Origin: Acanthochromis polyacanthus
Taxonomy: Eukaryota; Chordata; Actinopteri; Pomacentridae
Assembly (NCBI RefSeq): GCF_021347895.1
Contig: NC_067122.1
Span: forward strand, 41,049,082 to 41,113,081
Direction: 5' to 3'
DNA: 64,000 nucleotides
Shown: piece by piece, positions 11,448-22,353 of the stretch
Position numbering within the stretch: the first letter of the stretch is position 1
Layout: every line of letters starts with the position of its first letter
Notes under the pieces: model-generated
What the model saw: only the letters and a program-made list of their open reading frames with translations
Databases searched by the model: none
Told to the model about the DNA's origin: nothing
Made by a program: the position numbers and the translations under genes

Positions 11448-11958
11448 CATGGAGTTTGCATGTTCTCCCTGTGCATGCGTGGGTTTTCTCCGGGTACTCC
11501 GGCTTCCTCCCACAGTCCAAAAATATGCTGAGGCTAATTGGTTGTATTTATATAGCGCTTTTATCCAAAGAGCTTTACATTGATACATCACGTTCACCCA
11601 TTCACACACTGATGGCAGAAGCTGCCATGCAAGGCGCTAACCACGACCCACCAGGAGTAATTAGGGGTTCGGTGTCTTGCTCAGGGACACCTCGACATGA
11701 GCTCGACGGGCTGAGGATTGAACCAGCAACCTTCCAGTTACAAGACGGCCACTCTACCCACTGAGCCATGCCACTAAGTTGCCCGTAGGTGTGAATGTGA
11801 GTGTGATTGTTTGGTTGTATATGTAGCCCTGCGACAGACTGGGGACCTGTCCAGGGTGTCCCTTGCCTTCACCCGAGTCAGCTGGGACAGACTCCAGCAC
11901 CCCCCGCGACCCTAGTGAGGATAAAGCGGTGTATAGAAAATGGATGGATGGATAGTTT
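11448..11958 (+). repeat. Non-LTR-type dispersed repeat with ATGG tail, split by a SINE
   Basis: The left part (11448-11540: 'ggagtttgcatgttctccctgtgcatgcgtgg', 'cctcccacagtccaaaaatatgctgaggctaattgg') and the right part (11777-11958: 'gttgcccgtaggtgtgaatgtgagtgtgattg', 'gacctgtccagggtgtccc', 'gataaagcggtgtatagaaaatggatggatgg') are two halves of one familiar teleost repeat ending in a short ATGG array. The family is recognised from memory. The middle is replaced by the SINE at 11541-11776. Confidence 0.75.
11541..11776 (-). mobile_element. tRNA-derived SINE (same family as 36817-37037)
   Basis: On the minus strand it starts with a tRNA-like head (A box TGGCTCAGTGGG, B box GGTTCAATCC near 11714-11723). 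It continues through 'gaggtgtccctgagcaagacaccgaacccc' and ends in 'agcgctatataaatacaa'. It matches the SINE at 36817-37037 along its whole length. The two copies differ by scattered substitutions and a small indel near the 3' end (this copy has extra 'ttatccaaagag'). It is transcribed, if at all, by RNA polymerase III and depends on a partner LINE for movement. Confidence 0.85.
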
Positions 11959-12390
11959 GAGAATGCTTGTTGAAGAATATTCCAAAAATAATCTGTGTTC
12001 CTGACAATGTCTAGGCCATTATATTGACTTTATAAGAACCTTATTGGAAACAAAAATATTCATAAAACCTCTTTTGAACATTTGACTGGAGCGTTTTCTT
12101 TACAAAATTTGTGGAATTTGGAGGTAATGTTAGCCAGTGTCATGGAAATGTTCTCTGCTTGCCTCTGACTGTTTAAATCCTGTTTTCTTCTTTCCCTCTG
12201 TTATTTGCCCTGCAATTTTTTCCCTTTTATCCATGTCTTTATCTTCTCTCTGTTCTTTTTTACCCGCTCTTTCTTCCTCTCACTTGGTCCCTTTCGTCGT
12301 CATCTCCTCTGCTTTCTATCCATTAACCTCTGACCAGGTCCACCTACCACCACCAGCTGGATCTTCTCTGATCTCCACAGCAATGAAGCA

Positions 12391-12392
<2 letters not shown>
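11959..12392. other. Unassigned sequence upstream of the CT microsatellite
   Basis: A pyrimidine-rich stretch leads into the CT repeat. A long open frame across it (12137-12637) is Leu/Ser-rich because of the simple sequence and is not taken as a gene. Confidence 0.45.

Positions 12393-12457
<65 letters not shown>
12393..12457. repeat. (CT)n microsatellite, about 32 units
   Basis: An uninterrupted run of TC/CT followed by a short GT-rich stretch (about 12458-12483). It is likely to vary in length between individuals. Confidence 0.97.
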
Positions 12458-12462
<5 letters not shown>

Positions 12463-12483
12463 CGTGTGTGTGGTATGTGTGTG

Positions 12484-13075
12484 TAACCCTTACCTGTTGA
12501 GCAATGATGCGAGTGCAGCCAGTAACAAGAAGAAGCCACAGCAGAGCTTTTCTCTAGTACACCCTGTCACCACAAGTCTTCTCAGACAGGAATACACAGA
12601 GCCAGTAAATACAAAAGAGCAAACAAACCTTTGTTGAGGTTTTTTAAGGTATGCCATTGCCCCCTAGAGAGTGAGCGGAGAAAGAAAAGGCAGGCATGCC
12701 CAAAAATACTGGTTCTTTTTCATTTAAACTATGTTGTATCATGTTGTTTTACAGTACAAATTATTAAAGGCATAACAAGACAAGTACACTGGGATCCTAA
12801 ATCCCACATTTTCTAGGCAATCACTGCGATCAAGCCATTGCAGCTTTTAATAGGACTTCTACCCTTCTCAGCTTGTAGTTCAACCCTCCTTTTTTAAGCT
12901 TACTGCTCCATTTTTTTCAGGACTGATGGGTGTCTATCACCAGCTAGTCTGAGCTCTTTCATAGACATTGGATTAAAAAATGAAATAACAGCAGCCACTC
13001 CAAAACAGTCCAGCATTTTCATCTCACCCATTCTTGGTGATTTTAGATGCATTTAGCTATGTTTACATACATATA
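12484..13075. other. Unassigned sequence
   Basis: About 600 bp with no supported gene. It ends at the TA target site of the Tc1-like element. Confidence 0.4.
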
Positions 13076-14541
13076 CACTACCTGTCAAAAGTTTGAACAC
13101 ACCTTCTCATTTCATGGTTTTCTTTATATTCATGACTATTTCCATTGTAGATTCTCACAGAATGCATGAAGACTATGAATGAACACATATGGAATTATGT
13201 AGTAAACAAAAAAATGTGAAATAAGTCAGAACATGTTTTGTAGTTTAGATTCTTCCAAATAGCCACGCTTTGCTTTGATTACTGCTTTGCACACTCTTGG
13301 CCTTCTCTAAATGAGCTTCATCAGGTAGAACCTGAAATGGTTTTCATTTCATAGGTGTGCCTTGTCAAGGTTAATTTGTGGAGTTTCTTGCCTTCTTAAT
13401 GGGGTTGGGACCATCAGTTGTGTTGTGGAGAAGTCAGATTGGTACACACTCCTATTTGACAACTGTTAGAATCCATGTTATGGCAAGAACCAATCAGCGA
13501 AGTAAAAAGATGTGACAGTCCATCATTACTTTAAGAACTGAACATCAGTCAGTCTAGAAAATTGTGAAAACTTTGAATGTAACCTCAAGTGCAGTCACAA
13601 AAACCATCCAGCGCTACAACAAAACTGGTTCACATGAGGACGTCCCAGGAAAGGAAGACCAAGAGTCACCTCTGCTGCTGAGTAGAAGTTCATCCGAGCC
13701 ACCAGCCTCAGAAATCACAAGTTAACATCAGCTCAGAGTGGAGCCCAGATAAATGCCACACAGAGTTCTAGTAGCAGACACATCTCTACATCAACTGTTC
13801 AGAGCAGACTGACCAATCAGGCCTTTATGGTCAAATGGCTGCTAAGAAACCACTACTAAGGAAAAGCAACAAGTAGAAGAGATTAGCTCTTGTCAAGAAA
13901 CACCATGAATGGAAATTAGACCAGTGGAAATCTGTGCTTTGATCTGATGTGTCAAAATTTCAGATCTTTGGTTCCACCCGCCATGTCTTTCTTCAATGCA
14001 GAAAAGGTGAACGGATGGTTTCTACATGCATGGTTCCCACCATGAACCATGGAGGAGGAGGTGTGATGGTGTGGGGGTGCTTTACTGGTGACACTGTTGG
14101 GGATTTATTCAAAACTGATGGCACACTGAATCAGCATGGCTACCACAGCATTCTGCAACGACATGCCATCCCATCCAGTTTGCCTTAGTTGGACCATCAT
14201 TTATTTTTCAACAGGACAGTGACCTCAAACACACCTCCAGGATGTGGAAGGACTATCTAACAAAGAAGGAGATGATGGAGTGCTGCGTCTGATTACCTGA
14301 CCTCCACAGTCACCTGACCTAAACCCAGTTGAGATGCTTTGGGATGAGATGGACCGCAGAGTGAAGACAAAAGGGCCAACACGTGCTCAGCATCTCTGGG
14401 AACTCCTTCAAGACTGTTGGAAAACCATTCCAGGTGACTACCTCATGAAGAGAGAATGCCAAGAGTGTGCAAAGCAGTAATCAAAGCAAAGGGTCGCTAT
14501 TTTGAAGAATCTAAAATATAAAACATGCTTTGACTTATTTC
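13076..14541 (+). mobile_element. Tc1-like transposon, left part with broken transposase
   Basis: The left terminal inverted repeat starts CACTACCTGTCAAAAGTTTG after a TA (13074-13075). It matches the reverse complement of 22354-22496 and also of sequence around 14470-14530, giving an inverted repeat of roughly 200 bp. The transposase would start at the ATG at 13471 (MARTNQRSK), with a helix-turn-helix region next. The catalytic DDE half is best seen at 13949-14188, including GGGGVMVWGCF and DGTLNQHGYHSILQRHAIPS. The frame is broken by several stops and shifts, for example before 13949 and near 14190, so no active enzyme is made. The element is cut at 14541 by a hAT insertion; without it the element would be about 1.6 kb, the normal Tc1 size. 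Confidence 0.92.
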
Positions 14542-15445
14542 TAGTGCTGTCAAATGATTAAAAAATTTAATCTGATAAATCAAGAGGTTGCTGTGGATTA
14601 ATTTAGATTAACAGGATTAAATATCATTCATTTTTAATCTATATTGATCGCGTTTTATTTTGTATGAGCAAACAGACTCAAGGAAGAAGGGAATATATAC
14701 ACTGCATGAAAAGCCAGATTATCGACCCTGTGAATTCCGGAAAACCTACCTAGTTCTCTACTGTTCTTGGCTGTTCTCAGGGTGTGAACAACCACTCAGA
14801 ACGGGCTGAGAACGCCCTAAAACGGAATGGATTTGTGGGGTGGGGGGTGGGTGTGTGGGGAAAGGGGGCGAGTGACGTCGCACCTGGGGGGCAAGGGGTG
14901 GGGGGGGGAGTGAGACTTCGCACCTGGGGCATGGCAGAGGTGTGAAAACTAATTAGCATCCAGCCTTCCTGTCTAGCGTGACTCAGGTCACTGATTAGAT
15001 GAAACAAGACATGGCAACAGAAAAAAACTATGTCATGATTGGTTGAAAGATCTGTTGCTATTGGTCAATCCCTGGGCCATGAAATCCCCCCCCTCATTCC
15101 CCCACCTCCTCATTCCCCCTCACACACAATAATAATAATGCTTATTATTATTAATATTTTAATAAGGCGTTAATAAATATGGGCCATGTAAAGTGTCTAC
15201 TTAGTTAACCTGCATACTTGTCGTTGTTAATCAATGGGATAAAAAATGACATTTTGAGACATGTTGAAAAACAAGCGCTTTATTGAACAGTCTACAGTTT
15301 CAGTGATCCGAAATCAAAATTAAAATAAGCTGTTCTTTTAAAAAAAATACAAAAAAATTAAAATGAAAAAAATGGAATAGAATCGTTCAAAGTTTAGAAA
15401 AAAAAATATACATTTCAAAACAAAAACTAAAACATAGTTGATCTG

Positions 15446-15760
15446 TCACTCCGGGCTGGTCTCAGGCATCAGCTCTGGAATAAAATGTTTCCTGGCTGCT
15501 GCCCTGTCGTATTTCAGTGGCTTCAGTCTTCCAGACGGCTGTCCATTGTAAAAACGTCTGTGATGAAGAGCTGTGTACCTTCCATCAGCTTCCAGCCTGT
15601 CCTGTAGGGCAGCACACAAATTGGAAAGCTCCTGGCTGCGGAAGGATGGAGGCCACACAATCCATCCATGTACGCCATCTACACTGCCGTCCTCCTCATC
15701 CGACATCATGTCCGCTGTGATGCCCTTCCAGAACTCCTTTTCATCTGGCGCGTCTCTCTG
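15446..15760 (-). CDS. Terminal exon of the hAT-borne gene, copy 1 (acidic, open to stop)
   Basis: The minus-strand reading frame runs DAPDEKEFWKGITADMMSDE (from about 15750), then SVDGVHGWIVWPPSFRSQEL, and ends in a stop at 15446-15448 after ELMPETSPE. It has no frameshift over about 100 codons. It holds an acidic patch (SDEED), an aromatic GWIVWPP motif and a basic C-terminal half. A duplicate, interrupted copy lies at 16790-16975. The upstream splice acceptor for this copy has been displaced by the C-rich (on this strand) tract that starts near 15770. Confidence 0.55.
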   Translation of the reverse strand, partial: QRDAPDEKEFWKGITADMMSDEEDGSVDGVHGWIVWPPSFRSQELSNLCAALQDRLEADGRYTALHHRRFYNGQPSGRLKPLKYDRAAARKHFIPELMPETSPE

Positions 15761-15774
15761 GGCGGCCGGAGGTG

Positions 15775-16275
15775 GGCTGGGCTCGTCTGCCCTTTCGGTG
15801 CCGTTGCCCGGTCCCTTGGTGCTGTTTTCCGGTGAGCGGGTGGCCTCCCGGATTTGGGTGTGGAAGGGGTGGTGTGGGTGGTGTGGTTGGATGGGGTGGG
15901 GTGGGGTGGCTGGGCGAGGGGTGGGGTGGGGGGTGGCCTGGTGAGGGGGCGGGGGGGTGTTGGGGGTTGGTTGTGGGTGGGTGGCATGGTGGGGGAGGGG
16001 GGGTGGCGTGGGTGGGTGGCGGGGGGTGGGACGGTGGGGGGGCGGGGGTTTGGGGTCTGGGGGGCGGGGGGGGCCGGGTGGTGGGGGAGGGTGGGGGGGG
16101 CGGGTGGTCGTGGGGGAAGTGGGGCTGTTGGCCGGTGGGGCGCCGTGGGGGTCCGCTATGGCCCGTCCTGCTGCGCGGGCCTTGGGGCTCTGGCTGTGTC
16201 GGGGGGGGGGTCGCTCCGGGCTCCTGGGCTGGATCTCCGCTTGGTGGCTCCTGCGGGGGGGCTGGGTGGACCTCC
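15775..16275. repeat. G-rich tract on plus strand (C-rich on minus), low complexity
   Basis: About 500 bp consists mainly of G runs separated by T, C or A on the plus strand (for example blocks of GGGGTGGG, GGGGGCGG). This is extreme strand asymmetry with many potential G-quadruplex units. Long open frames here (Gly/Trp-rich on plus, Pro-rich on minus) come from the composition and are not genes. It separates the two copies of the duplicated exon. Confidence 0.85.
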
Positions 16276-16789
16276 TTGGGCTGGAGGGGACAGCTCCCTC
16301 CTACCAAAACTCAATAGAGTGTGTTCCTCCGGTTGCTGAGTCAGTGGAGGTTGCTGGGTTAGTGTCTGTGGATCTCACTCTGCTCTATCTATCCTTCTTG
16401 TGGCCTCCTGACATCTTCATGATTGATCCAGTTGGGACTTTGTCGTATTAGGTGTTTGTGAAGGGTTTTAGATTTGTAAATGGTTTTAAGGTGTGAATTA
16501 AAGAGTACAAACAAATAAAATGCACCTTTTCTCTTATAACACTGTCTATGCCTCACCTTTCTGTCTGTCCTGTGTTTGTTTTATGTTTCACTTGGGTGTG
16601 CACAGCCCTCAATGGCATAATGTAGAAAACAGCTTGAAATAAACATGATAGGTTAATTTGCCATGAGGGCCGGTGATGGTCACAGTCACAAAGAAGAAGA
16701 AAAATTGCACATGAAGCTTAAGCAATGGCACCATGAGTGGTTGGTGTCATTTTTGAGCGGACTTGCAGACAAAAAATAAATAAATAAAA

Positions 16790-16985
16790 TAAAAGCTTCC
16801 AGCCTGGCCTGTAGGGCAGCACACAAGTTGGAAAGCTCCTGGCTGCGGAAGGATGGAGGCCACACAATCCATCCATGTACGCCATCTACACTGCCGTCCT
16901 CCTCATTCGACATCATGTCCGCTGTAATAACTCCTCTTCGTCTGGAGCAAGGACCGTCTTCCTGGCATCCAGCAGCTGTGAACAC
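16790..16985 (-). pseudogene. Duplicated terminal exon of the hAT-borne gene, copy 2 (degraded)
   Basis: From 16930 to about 16800 (minus strand) it repeats the copy-1 exon almost exactly (SNEEDGSVDGVHGWIV, then SFRSQELSNLCAALQARLEA), then breaks off into an AT-rich 'taaataaataaaataaaa' stretch. Upstream it keeps a good acceptor (ttgtgttcacag, about 16988-16976) that copy 1 lacks. However, the segment corresponding to EFWKGI is deleted, which shifts the frame. The two copies suggest a partial tandem duplication of about 1.2 kb. Confidence 0.7.
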
Positions 16986-17699
16986 AATCAGTACAAGAAA
17001 TCAATACATTTACTAATGTAACAGAAAAATAATATCATAGAGACCAGCAATACTATTCTAACCACATTTTATATAGAACACACACTCCCATGAATGAAAC
17101 CGTAATCAAATGAATCAAAGTAATATCTCTTACTCTCTTTCTTCTCTGCCGACTCTGGGCAGATGACTTAATTGCCTCCGCCTGATCCGCCATGTCGGGT
17201 TGACTATAGCGGAAATTCCTGCGCAGAGTCTCGAAATGGGTTTTACAAGCGGCTGGAAAAGAGTAAAATGAAGCCGTTATTAGCTTGGAGAAGATGGAGG
17301 ACGACATATCACTGCTTAACGTTACCAATTCAGAAAATTGTACCAAAACTCAATAAAAAATATCCTACAAATGGAATATATCCTTACCACAATTTTAGGA
17401 CTGTGCTCTCCTCTTTTCCGCTGAATTTCCTCGCCACCCTCGCGCTGGAGAAAGTGTTTATTTGGGCTTCCATGGCGGACATCCTCTCCTGCAGCTCAGA
17501 CACCGCTCCAGCCTGTGCTCCAGCTTCTCCTCCAGCTTCTCCTCCGGCAGTGCTCTCTGGCAGACAGCCCGCTGATAACGCTCAACAGTTTCTTCTCAGT
17601 GTCTGTCGCGGATCTGACTGAAACCAGTCGGTCATGTCCAGGCTGTTCCATACGAGGAGCCTGTAGTGAGACTTGCGATACCGGGCCGCCATTGTAGAA

Positions 17700-17830
17700 A
17701 CTCACGTAACAAAGACCACTTCTTTGTCCGTTCGTTTATCGCGCGGTTCTTGCGAGACGACGCATGTGATTGGACGAGCAACTCCAACGTGATGACATCA
17801 GTGACGCAGCATTTCTGAAAGTAGCAGACT
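17700..17830 (-). promoter_or_regulatory. CpG-rich promoter candidate for the hAT-borne gene
   Basis: Just upstream of the minus-strand start, the sequence is rich in CpG. On the minus strand it holds a CCAAT box (CGTCCAATCACATGCG, near 17770) and CRE-like TGATGTCATCACG and GCGTCACTGATG motifs (about 17790-17810). There is no TATA box. This fits a housekeeping-type RNA polymerase II promoter; activity is inferred. Confidence 0.45.
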
Positions 17831-17879
17831 TCTCCTGGCCTTCTCCAGGCAGCAGAAGGAGGTTTAGAAATTTAAAAGT

Positions 17880-18560
17880 TTTTTCACTTAAATTCTACCT
17901 TCAAATTTACATGGCTTAAAAAATGTTTGGAGCTACCAGAATCACTCTGGAATTTTATTCCACACAATGTATTTAAAAAAGTAGGAGGCTTAAAATTTCT
18001 AATGAGCTGCAACTTCTCAGTTTCTAAATTGCCACTGAAACTCTCAAAGTATTATCAGCAGGCATTACTTTCTTGGAAATTGTGTTATGTTCACAACTTT
18101 TCTCCACATAAAGAAATACTTTGGCACAATGGGCAAATTACTATTAAAAACAAAAGTGCATATAATGAGAGCTGGATTGGGAGGGACATAATCTTTGTGA
18201 CATCCTTATTTGATGATAATGGAAGTCTTTATAGCTATGAAAACTTCCTAAAGGCTAAACCCTTTCCAGTCAAATACAGAGAATTTGTTACTATTGTGAA
18301 GGCTGTTCCATCTGGCATGATTGAGTTAATAAAATCCCACTTAAGTTATCAAAATGTTAATGTTCAAATACCTGTTGAGGGCATTGCTGGCAGATGTGTG
18401 GTAAACACATCCACTGTACAGTTAAGCAACACAAGAGAAAAGGTGACTGTAGTCATGCTGCTCTGCATGGAGTTTGAGATGTAGGATTTTGACAGTGTTA
18501 AGTGCCTGTGATGCGCTTTGATTTTACTTTTATAAAAGCTGTATGAACCCTGATTCAAAT
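17880..18560 (+). mobile_element. 5'-truncated L1/Tx1-type LINE, C-terminal ORF2 fragment
   Basis: An open frame of about 190 codons ends at 18484. It contains GGLKFLMSCNFSVSKLPLKL, LLSWKLCYVHNFSPHKEILW and FVTSLFDDNGSLYSYENF, which resemble the C-terminal region after the reverse transcriptase in fish L1/Tx1-type LINEs. The 3' end carries AATAAA near 18558. The reverse transcriptase core is absent, so this is a 5'-truncated insertion inside the hAT element. The clade is assigned from remembered consensus features. Confidence 0.65.
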
Positions 18561-19436
18561 AAAGTATATACTGTATAGTTTTGTTTGTGTAGGGTCCTTT
18601 TTCTCTAAAAACCAGTTCAAGTGTGAAAAGTCAACTCCACCCCCAACCCCCTACTTTACACCCTCCACACCCACCAACCCTCCCACCGCAGACACACACC
18701 CATCAGTCTGATTTGCATTTGTATAGCTCACAGCATTTTCATTGACACTGGAAAGCTCCCCCTCTTGGAGATCAGCCGTCCATCTCAATTTCTGACAATT
18801 CTCAGTAGTTTTTTGTGCTTCCTGAAAACTGCTGTTTATTGCCATTAATTTGAAATTCCACGGAAATTTTCAGTGCCGTTAACTGTCGAAAATCCCCCCC
18901 TTTCATGCAGTGATATGCACTTAATGTGTTTATTCAACACCTTTCAAAGTCCATGTTACAAAAAACTGTTCTTTTAACAACATTTATCCACATTAATGTG
19001 GCCCTGTTACTCTTTTTCAGCCAGCTACTGAGACTAGTATTTGTGATAAAACATTTTTTTAACATTTTAATTCAAAATGCAAAAGGTTGAAAAATAAATC
19101 CAGTACTACTTGTGATACTGTTAGAATAACTTGTAGCATTTAGTATTATCACATGCCACTTATGGCCTCTTTAAATCAAAATTACAAGGGGAAACAGATA
19201 GCCTTGCACTGTCCAAATTGTGAGACACATCTGCCTAATATCACAGCTTAAGCTTGATTTTGCACCTTTTACAAAGTGTGACATGTAAACAGAGAGCTTT
19301 AGAGATGCTGGTGTTTCGAGTTTTTTTTGACTAAGTGGAGCAGGTTAGCTGTTTTCTGTCTTCATGCTACATTAAAATAACCACCTCCTTGCTGTAGCTT
19401 CTTTATCTAGTAATTTCTTCTCTCCTTTTTTCTCTG
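18561..19436. other. Unassigned non-coding part of the hAT element
   Basis: No gene recognised. It lies 3' of the hAT transposase stop codon. A motif similar to the transposase 3' end ('ctctttttcagccagctactgagac' near 19012) recurs at 19440, hinting at a small internal duplication. Confidence 0.4.
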
Positions 19437-21330
19437 TTACTCTTTCTTCAGCCAGCTATTGAGACAAACCAATTTGTTGACATTGTCCGAGAGAAGAGAT
19501 GACCGCTTCTTATTAACAATGTTGCCTGCAACTGAGAACAGTCTCTCACATGGTACAGTGGTTGCAAGAGTGGTGAGATATTTGCAAGCCAGCAGTGCCA
19601 GCTTTTCATGAGCTCTCCAGTGAGCTGACCACCACTCTAAGGGACAGTTCTCTATACTAATGGTAGGCTCTGCTCTGTACAAGTGCATCAGTCTGTCAGG
19701 TAGCAACTCCTCATCTGATTCTGAATCTGAGCCCATCTGTAAAAGACCCTTTTTCTTGGGTGGCTTATCTTCAAAACTCTGTCGAGGTGGGGACTGTTCA
19801 TGCAGCAGTTGTCCAAGTGTGGTCCAGACCCTCTCTCTGTCACTCTTGGGGAGGCATTTCAAGTCTTTGAACCGAGGATCTAAAGCTGTTGCAATCTTGA
19901 GCCATTCATTGTCGACAAAGCGTTCTTGACGGGAGGTTAGGTCTTCCTGAAATGCCGTTTTAAACTTAGATACATATGCAGGATCGTCACCAGAGGTTTC
20001 CATCACATGACGCAGGTGGCAGAAGGCAGGCAGTACCACTGAGCAGGAAACGTAGGATTCCCCACCCAGAATCTCAGTCACATACCTGCAGTCAAGACAC
20101 ACACGCACATGCACACACGCACATACACAGAGGGAGAGATGGGAAAACAACAAAATGGTTATCAAAACAAGATTAACACAAATGGGTTTTCTTTGATCAA
20201 TTAATTTTATTTCAGCGTAAATTGTACATAGATTGTATACTTGCCGGGCTCCAGAAGAGACTCCAGTTTCTGCAGTTTGTCCCATTCTTGTGGCGTCAGC
20301 ATGACAAGTTTGTGGCTCTGTTGATCCAGGGTCGCTTTAATTGCTGCTTGGTTGCGGTTCAGACGGTTGATCATTTCGAGTGTAGAATTCCAGCGTGTTG
20401 GGACGTCCTGGATCAGTGGCTCTTTCCACTGCCCCAGGGTTGCTTGCTGTGCTTCCAACTCTAAGGTGTTTGCTGGACTATGTTTGATGTGGCCAACAAT
20501 TTTCCGACGCTTGGATAATGCGCTCACAAATCCGCTGTCACCAAGACTCACAGTAACGCATCTCTGTAAGATGTGAGCCACACACAGCATATGCTCAAAT
20601 GGCAATATTTTAGCTGCAGCTGTCATATTTCGTGCACCGTCTGTCCCTACAGTTGTAATTTTTTCTTCAATTTCCCACTCGCGTGTCACTATTAAGAAGT
20701 GTTCAGCACATGCCTCTGCGAAGTGATGCTCTTCTGTCTTCATTACTCTTAATGCAAACGACTTTAATTCCCATGCGGCAGTAATCAGATGCGCCGTAAC
20801 ACCAAGATAGTTACTGTTACTAACAGATGTCCAATAGTCTCCTGTCAGGGCGACATGTTTGGCTACAGTTAAATCCTCGTGCTTTTTTTCTTTTTCAGTT
20901 TCATAGAGTTCACAAATTTTTGTCATTATTGTGCTTCTTGACGGAGCACTGTACAATGAGTCTTGAGAGGCAACTTGCAAAACTTAAAAGTAAAGCCCGT
21001 GTCCTCGACGATACTAGCGGGTCTGCAGTTTGTTGCAATCCACTTAGCAATTGTGTCAGTCAATTTGTCCGACGCAGACTTACTGAGGCCCTGACGTTTC
21101 GTGAGGGTGGTTTGCCGCAAGCCGGGCGACACATTAGCTGAAGTGCTGGCAGAATCCCCGACTACTGCATGTTTCGCGTTGATGTGATATTTTAGGCTGG
21201 AAGTGCTTCTGTGAAAAGAGAACTCTTCCTACAGAGTATGCAAATGACTATATTTCGGTCTATTGTTCCGTCTTGTTTTTTTTTTTTTATAGTCAAATTT
21301 TCCACCGAGAGGACCAACACGCTTTTTAGT
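19437..21330 (-). pseudogene. BED-finger hAT transposase, one intron, frameshifted
   Basis: The enzyme would cut and join the hAT element ends. Minus-strand parts in order: a BED zinc finger (about 21290-21130: DRNIVICILCRK, then in another frame FSFHRSTSSLKYHINAKH, showing a 1-base deletion after CRK); a linker (DKLTDTIAKWIATNCRPASI, 21132-20990); a core domain in a third frame (20980-20225: LTGDYWTSVSN, VGTDGARNM, CVAHILQRCV, VPTRWNSTLEM); an intron with donor near 20224 and acceptor ctgcag at about 20095; and the C-terminal dimerisation region (LACKYLTTLATTVPCERLFS, ending at 19437). The splice joins PGK to YVTEILGGESY, as expected for the family. At least two frameshifts make this copy inactive. 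Confidence 0.9.
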
Positions 21331-22353
21331 GTCCTCCATTTGGAGTTGCTGCTTCTTCTTCTTGCGCTACTTCTTCTTCTTCTGCATTTCCGGCAACACG
21401 ACGGCAAGTCTACTTGGACAAACTGCCAGAAATGCGTTGCCAGAGTAATTCTGCGCTGCAGATGGGTTAATTGTATCAAAATATTTAATCAGATTTGTAA
21501 GAAAGTCTATGTTTTCCCATTACACTTATGCACTTAGTGCTTGTTATTTGGTTAGGGCACTTTAAGAAATACGATGACATCACTTCCTGTATCACCATGC
21601 TTTTTCCAGCACATGGTTCAGGGGTGCGTTGTGTTAAATGCCAGTTGTGTGCGTTCCTGCCCAAACGTGAGTTTTTGCTTTGTTCCATGTAAAGTACTGT
21701 TCGTATTGGTCAAATGCCATGTGGCCTGGTAGCTACCATATTACATCTGAATGTTTATGTTGGTCATCTGTGTTTATTGTGATGAAGATTAATGTAAATG
21801 TCCACGATGGTCACGGCAAGTTTGCACATGTCCGTCAGATGCTGTAGTTGCACTTTTCCTCCACGAGATGTCTCCATTGACCACAATATTGTTCCTATTT
21901 GCCAACCCGGGTTTGAATGCATATTCAGTGTATTAGCCGCTAAAAACCATACTCCAAAGGCTAAGTTATGTTATAGCTTTTATTTAATCGTTTGAAAAAT
22001 ACTTTTGGATAAATATAAATGACACAAATGTATGTATGACAGTTTATTGAGAAAATAGTAATGTAAATTTCATTTCTGTTTCATTAGAACCACACACATA
22101 AACACGTAAACTCCTATATGCCTACCTGCCAATGTCTCCTGGCAGCGTATACAACTTTCACCTGTAATGTCCAGTCTTCTTTATCATTAAAGTCATCTTG
22201 GAGTATCTCTCTGCCTCCTGCTCTCTGACCGGAGCCCCCATCTTTAAAGGAGCTATCACCCAGTACTCCAGAGTGTCTCACTCTATCACAGATTAATGAT
22301 GATGATGGATTAATCCGGGTTAACGTGCTAATTTTGACAGCCCTACTTATTTC

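Larger units (their letters stand above)
15255..17700 (-). pseudogene. Second multi-exon gene carried by the hAT element (unknown function)
   Basis: On the minus strand a start codon near 17692 opens MAARYRKSHYRLLVWNSLDM. A stretch rich in Glu/Leu follows (coiled-coil-like, ending in an 'LQERMSAMEAQINTF'-like segment near 17450). A basic exon lies around 17215-17135 (FETLRRNFRYSQ ... QSRQRRKR) and is followed by a plausible GTAAGAG donor. An acidic 3' exon (MMSDEEDGSVDG) ends at 15446. A polyadenylation signal AATAAA on the minus strand is at 15279-15284. The N-terminal exon has a stop or frame shift near 17590, so this copy looks inactive. The acidic exon recalls a family of uncharacterised teleost proteins, but I do not know a function. 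It may be a passenger gene captured by the transposon or a second transposon gene. Confidence 0.6.
14542..22345 (-). mobile_element. 7.8-kb hAT transposon inserted in Tc1, 8-bp TSD CTTATTTC
   Basis: The left terminus reads TAGTGCTGTCAAATGATTAA and the right terminus (reverse complement) TAGGGCTGTCAAAATTAGCA, forming hAT-type inverted ends. The octamer CTTATTTC occurs exactly at 14534-14541 and 22346-22353. It belongs to the Tc1 target: the uninterrupted Tc1 left repeat carries the same bases, as GTGAAATAAGTCA, so the empty site can be read directly. An 8-bp duplication is the hAT hallmark. The element carries, on the minus strand, a BED/hAT transposase (about 19437-21330) and a second multi-exon gene (about 15255-17700). 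On the plus strand it carries an L1-like fragment (about 17880-18560). The body is unusually long for a hAT, because of this extra cargo. Confidence 0.93.

Noticed and set aside
11220..11450. Unit with inverted words 'gttttccaaatgttg...aacatctggaaaaca', considered as a small MITE
   Set aside because: No matching termini long enough and no target duplication found; left unassigned.
12137..12637. 166-codon Leu/Ser-rich open frame
   Set aside because: It runs through a pyrimidine-rich stretch and a CT microsatellite; the protein is a repeat artefact.
15741..16451. Long overlapping open frames on both strands (Pro-rich minus, Gly/Trp-rich plus, up to 188 codons)
   Set aside because: They are explained by the G-run composition of the tract; all frames stay open because stop codons are AT-rich. 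No domain and no conserved start.
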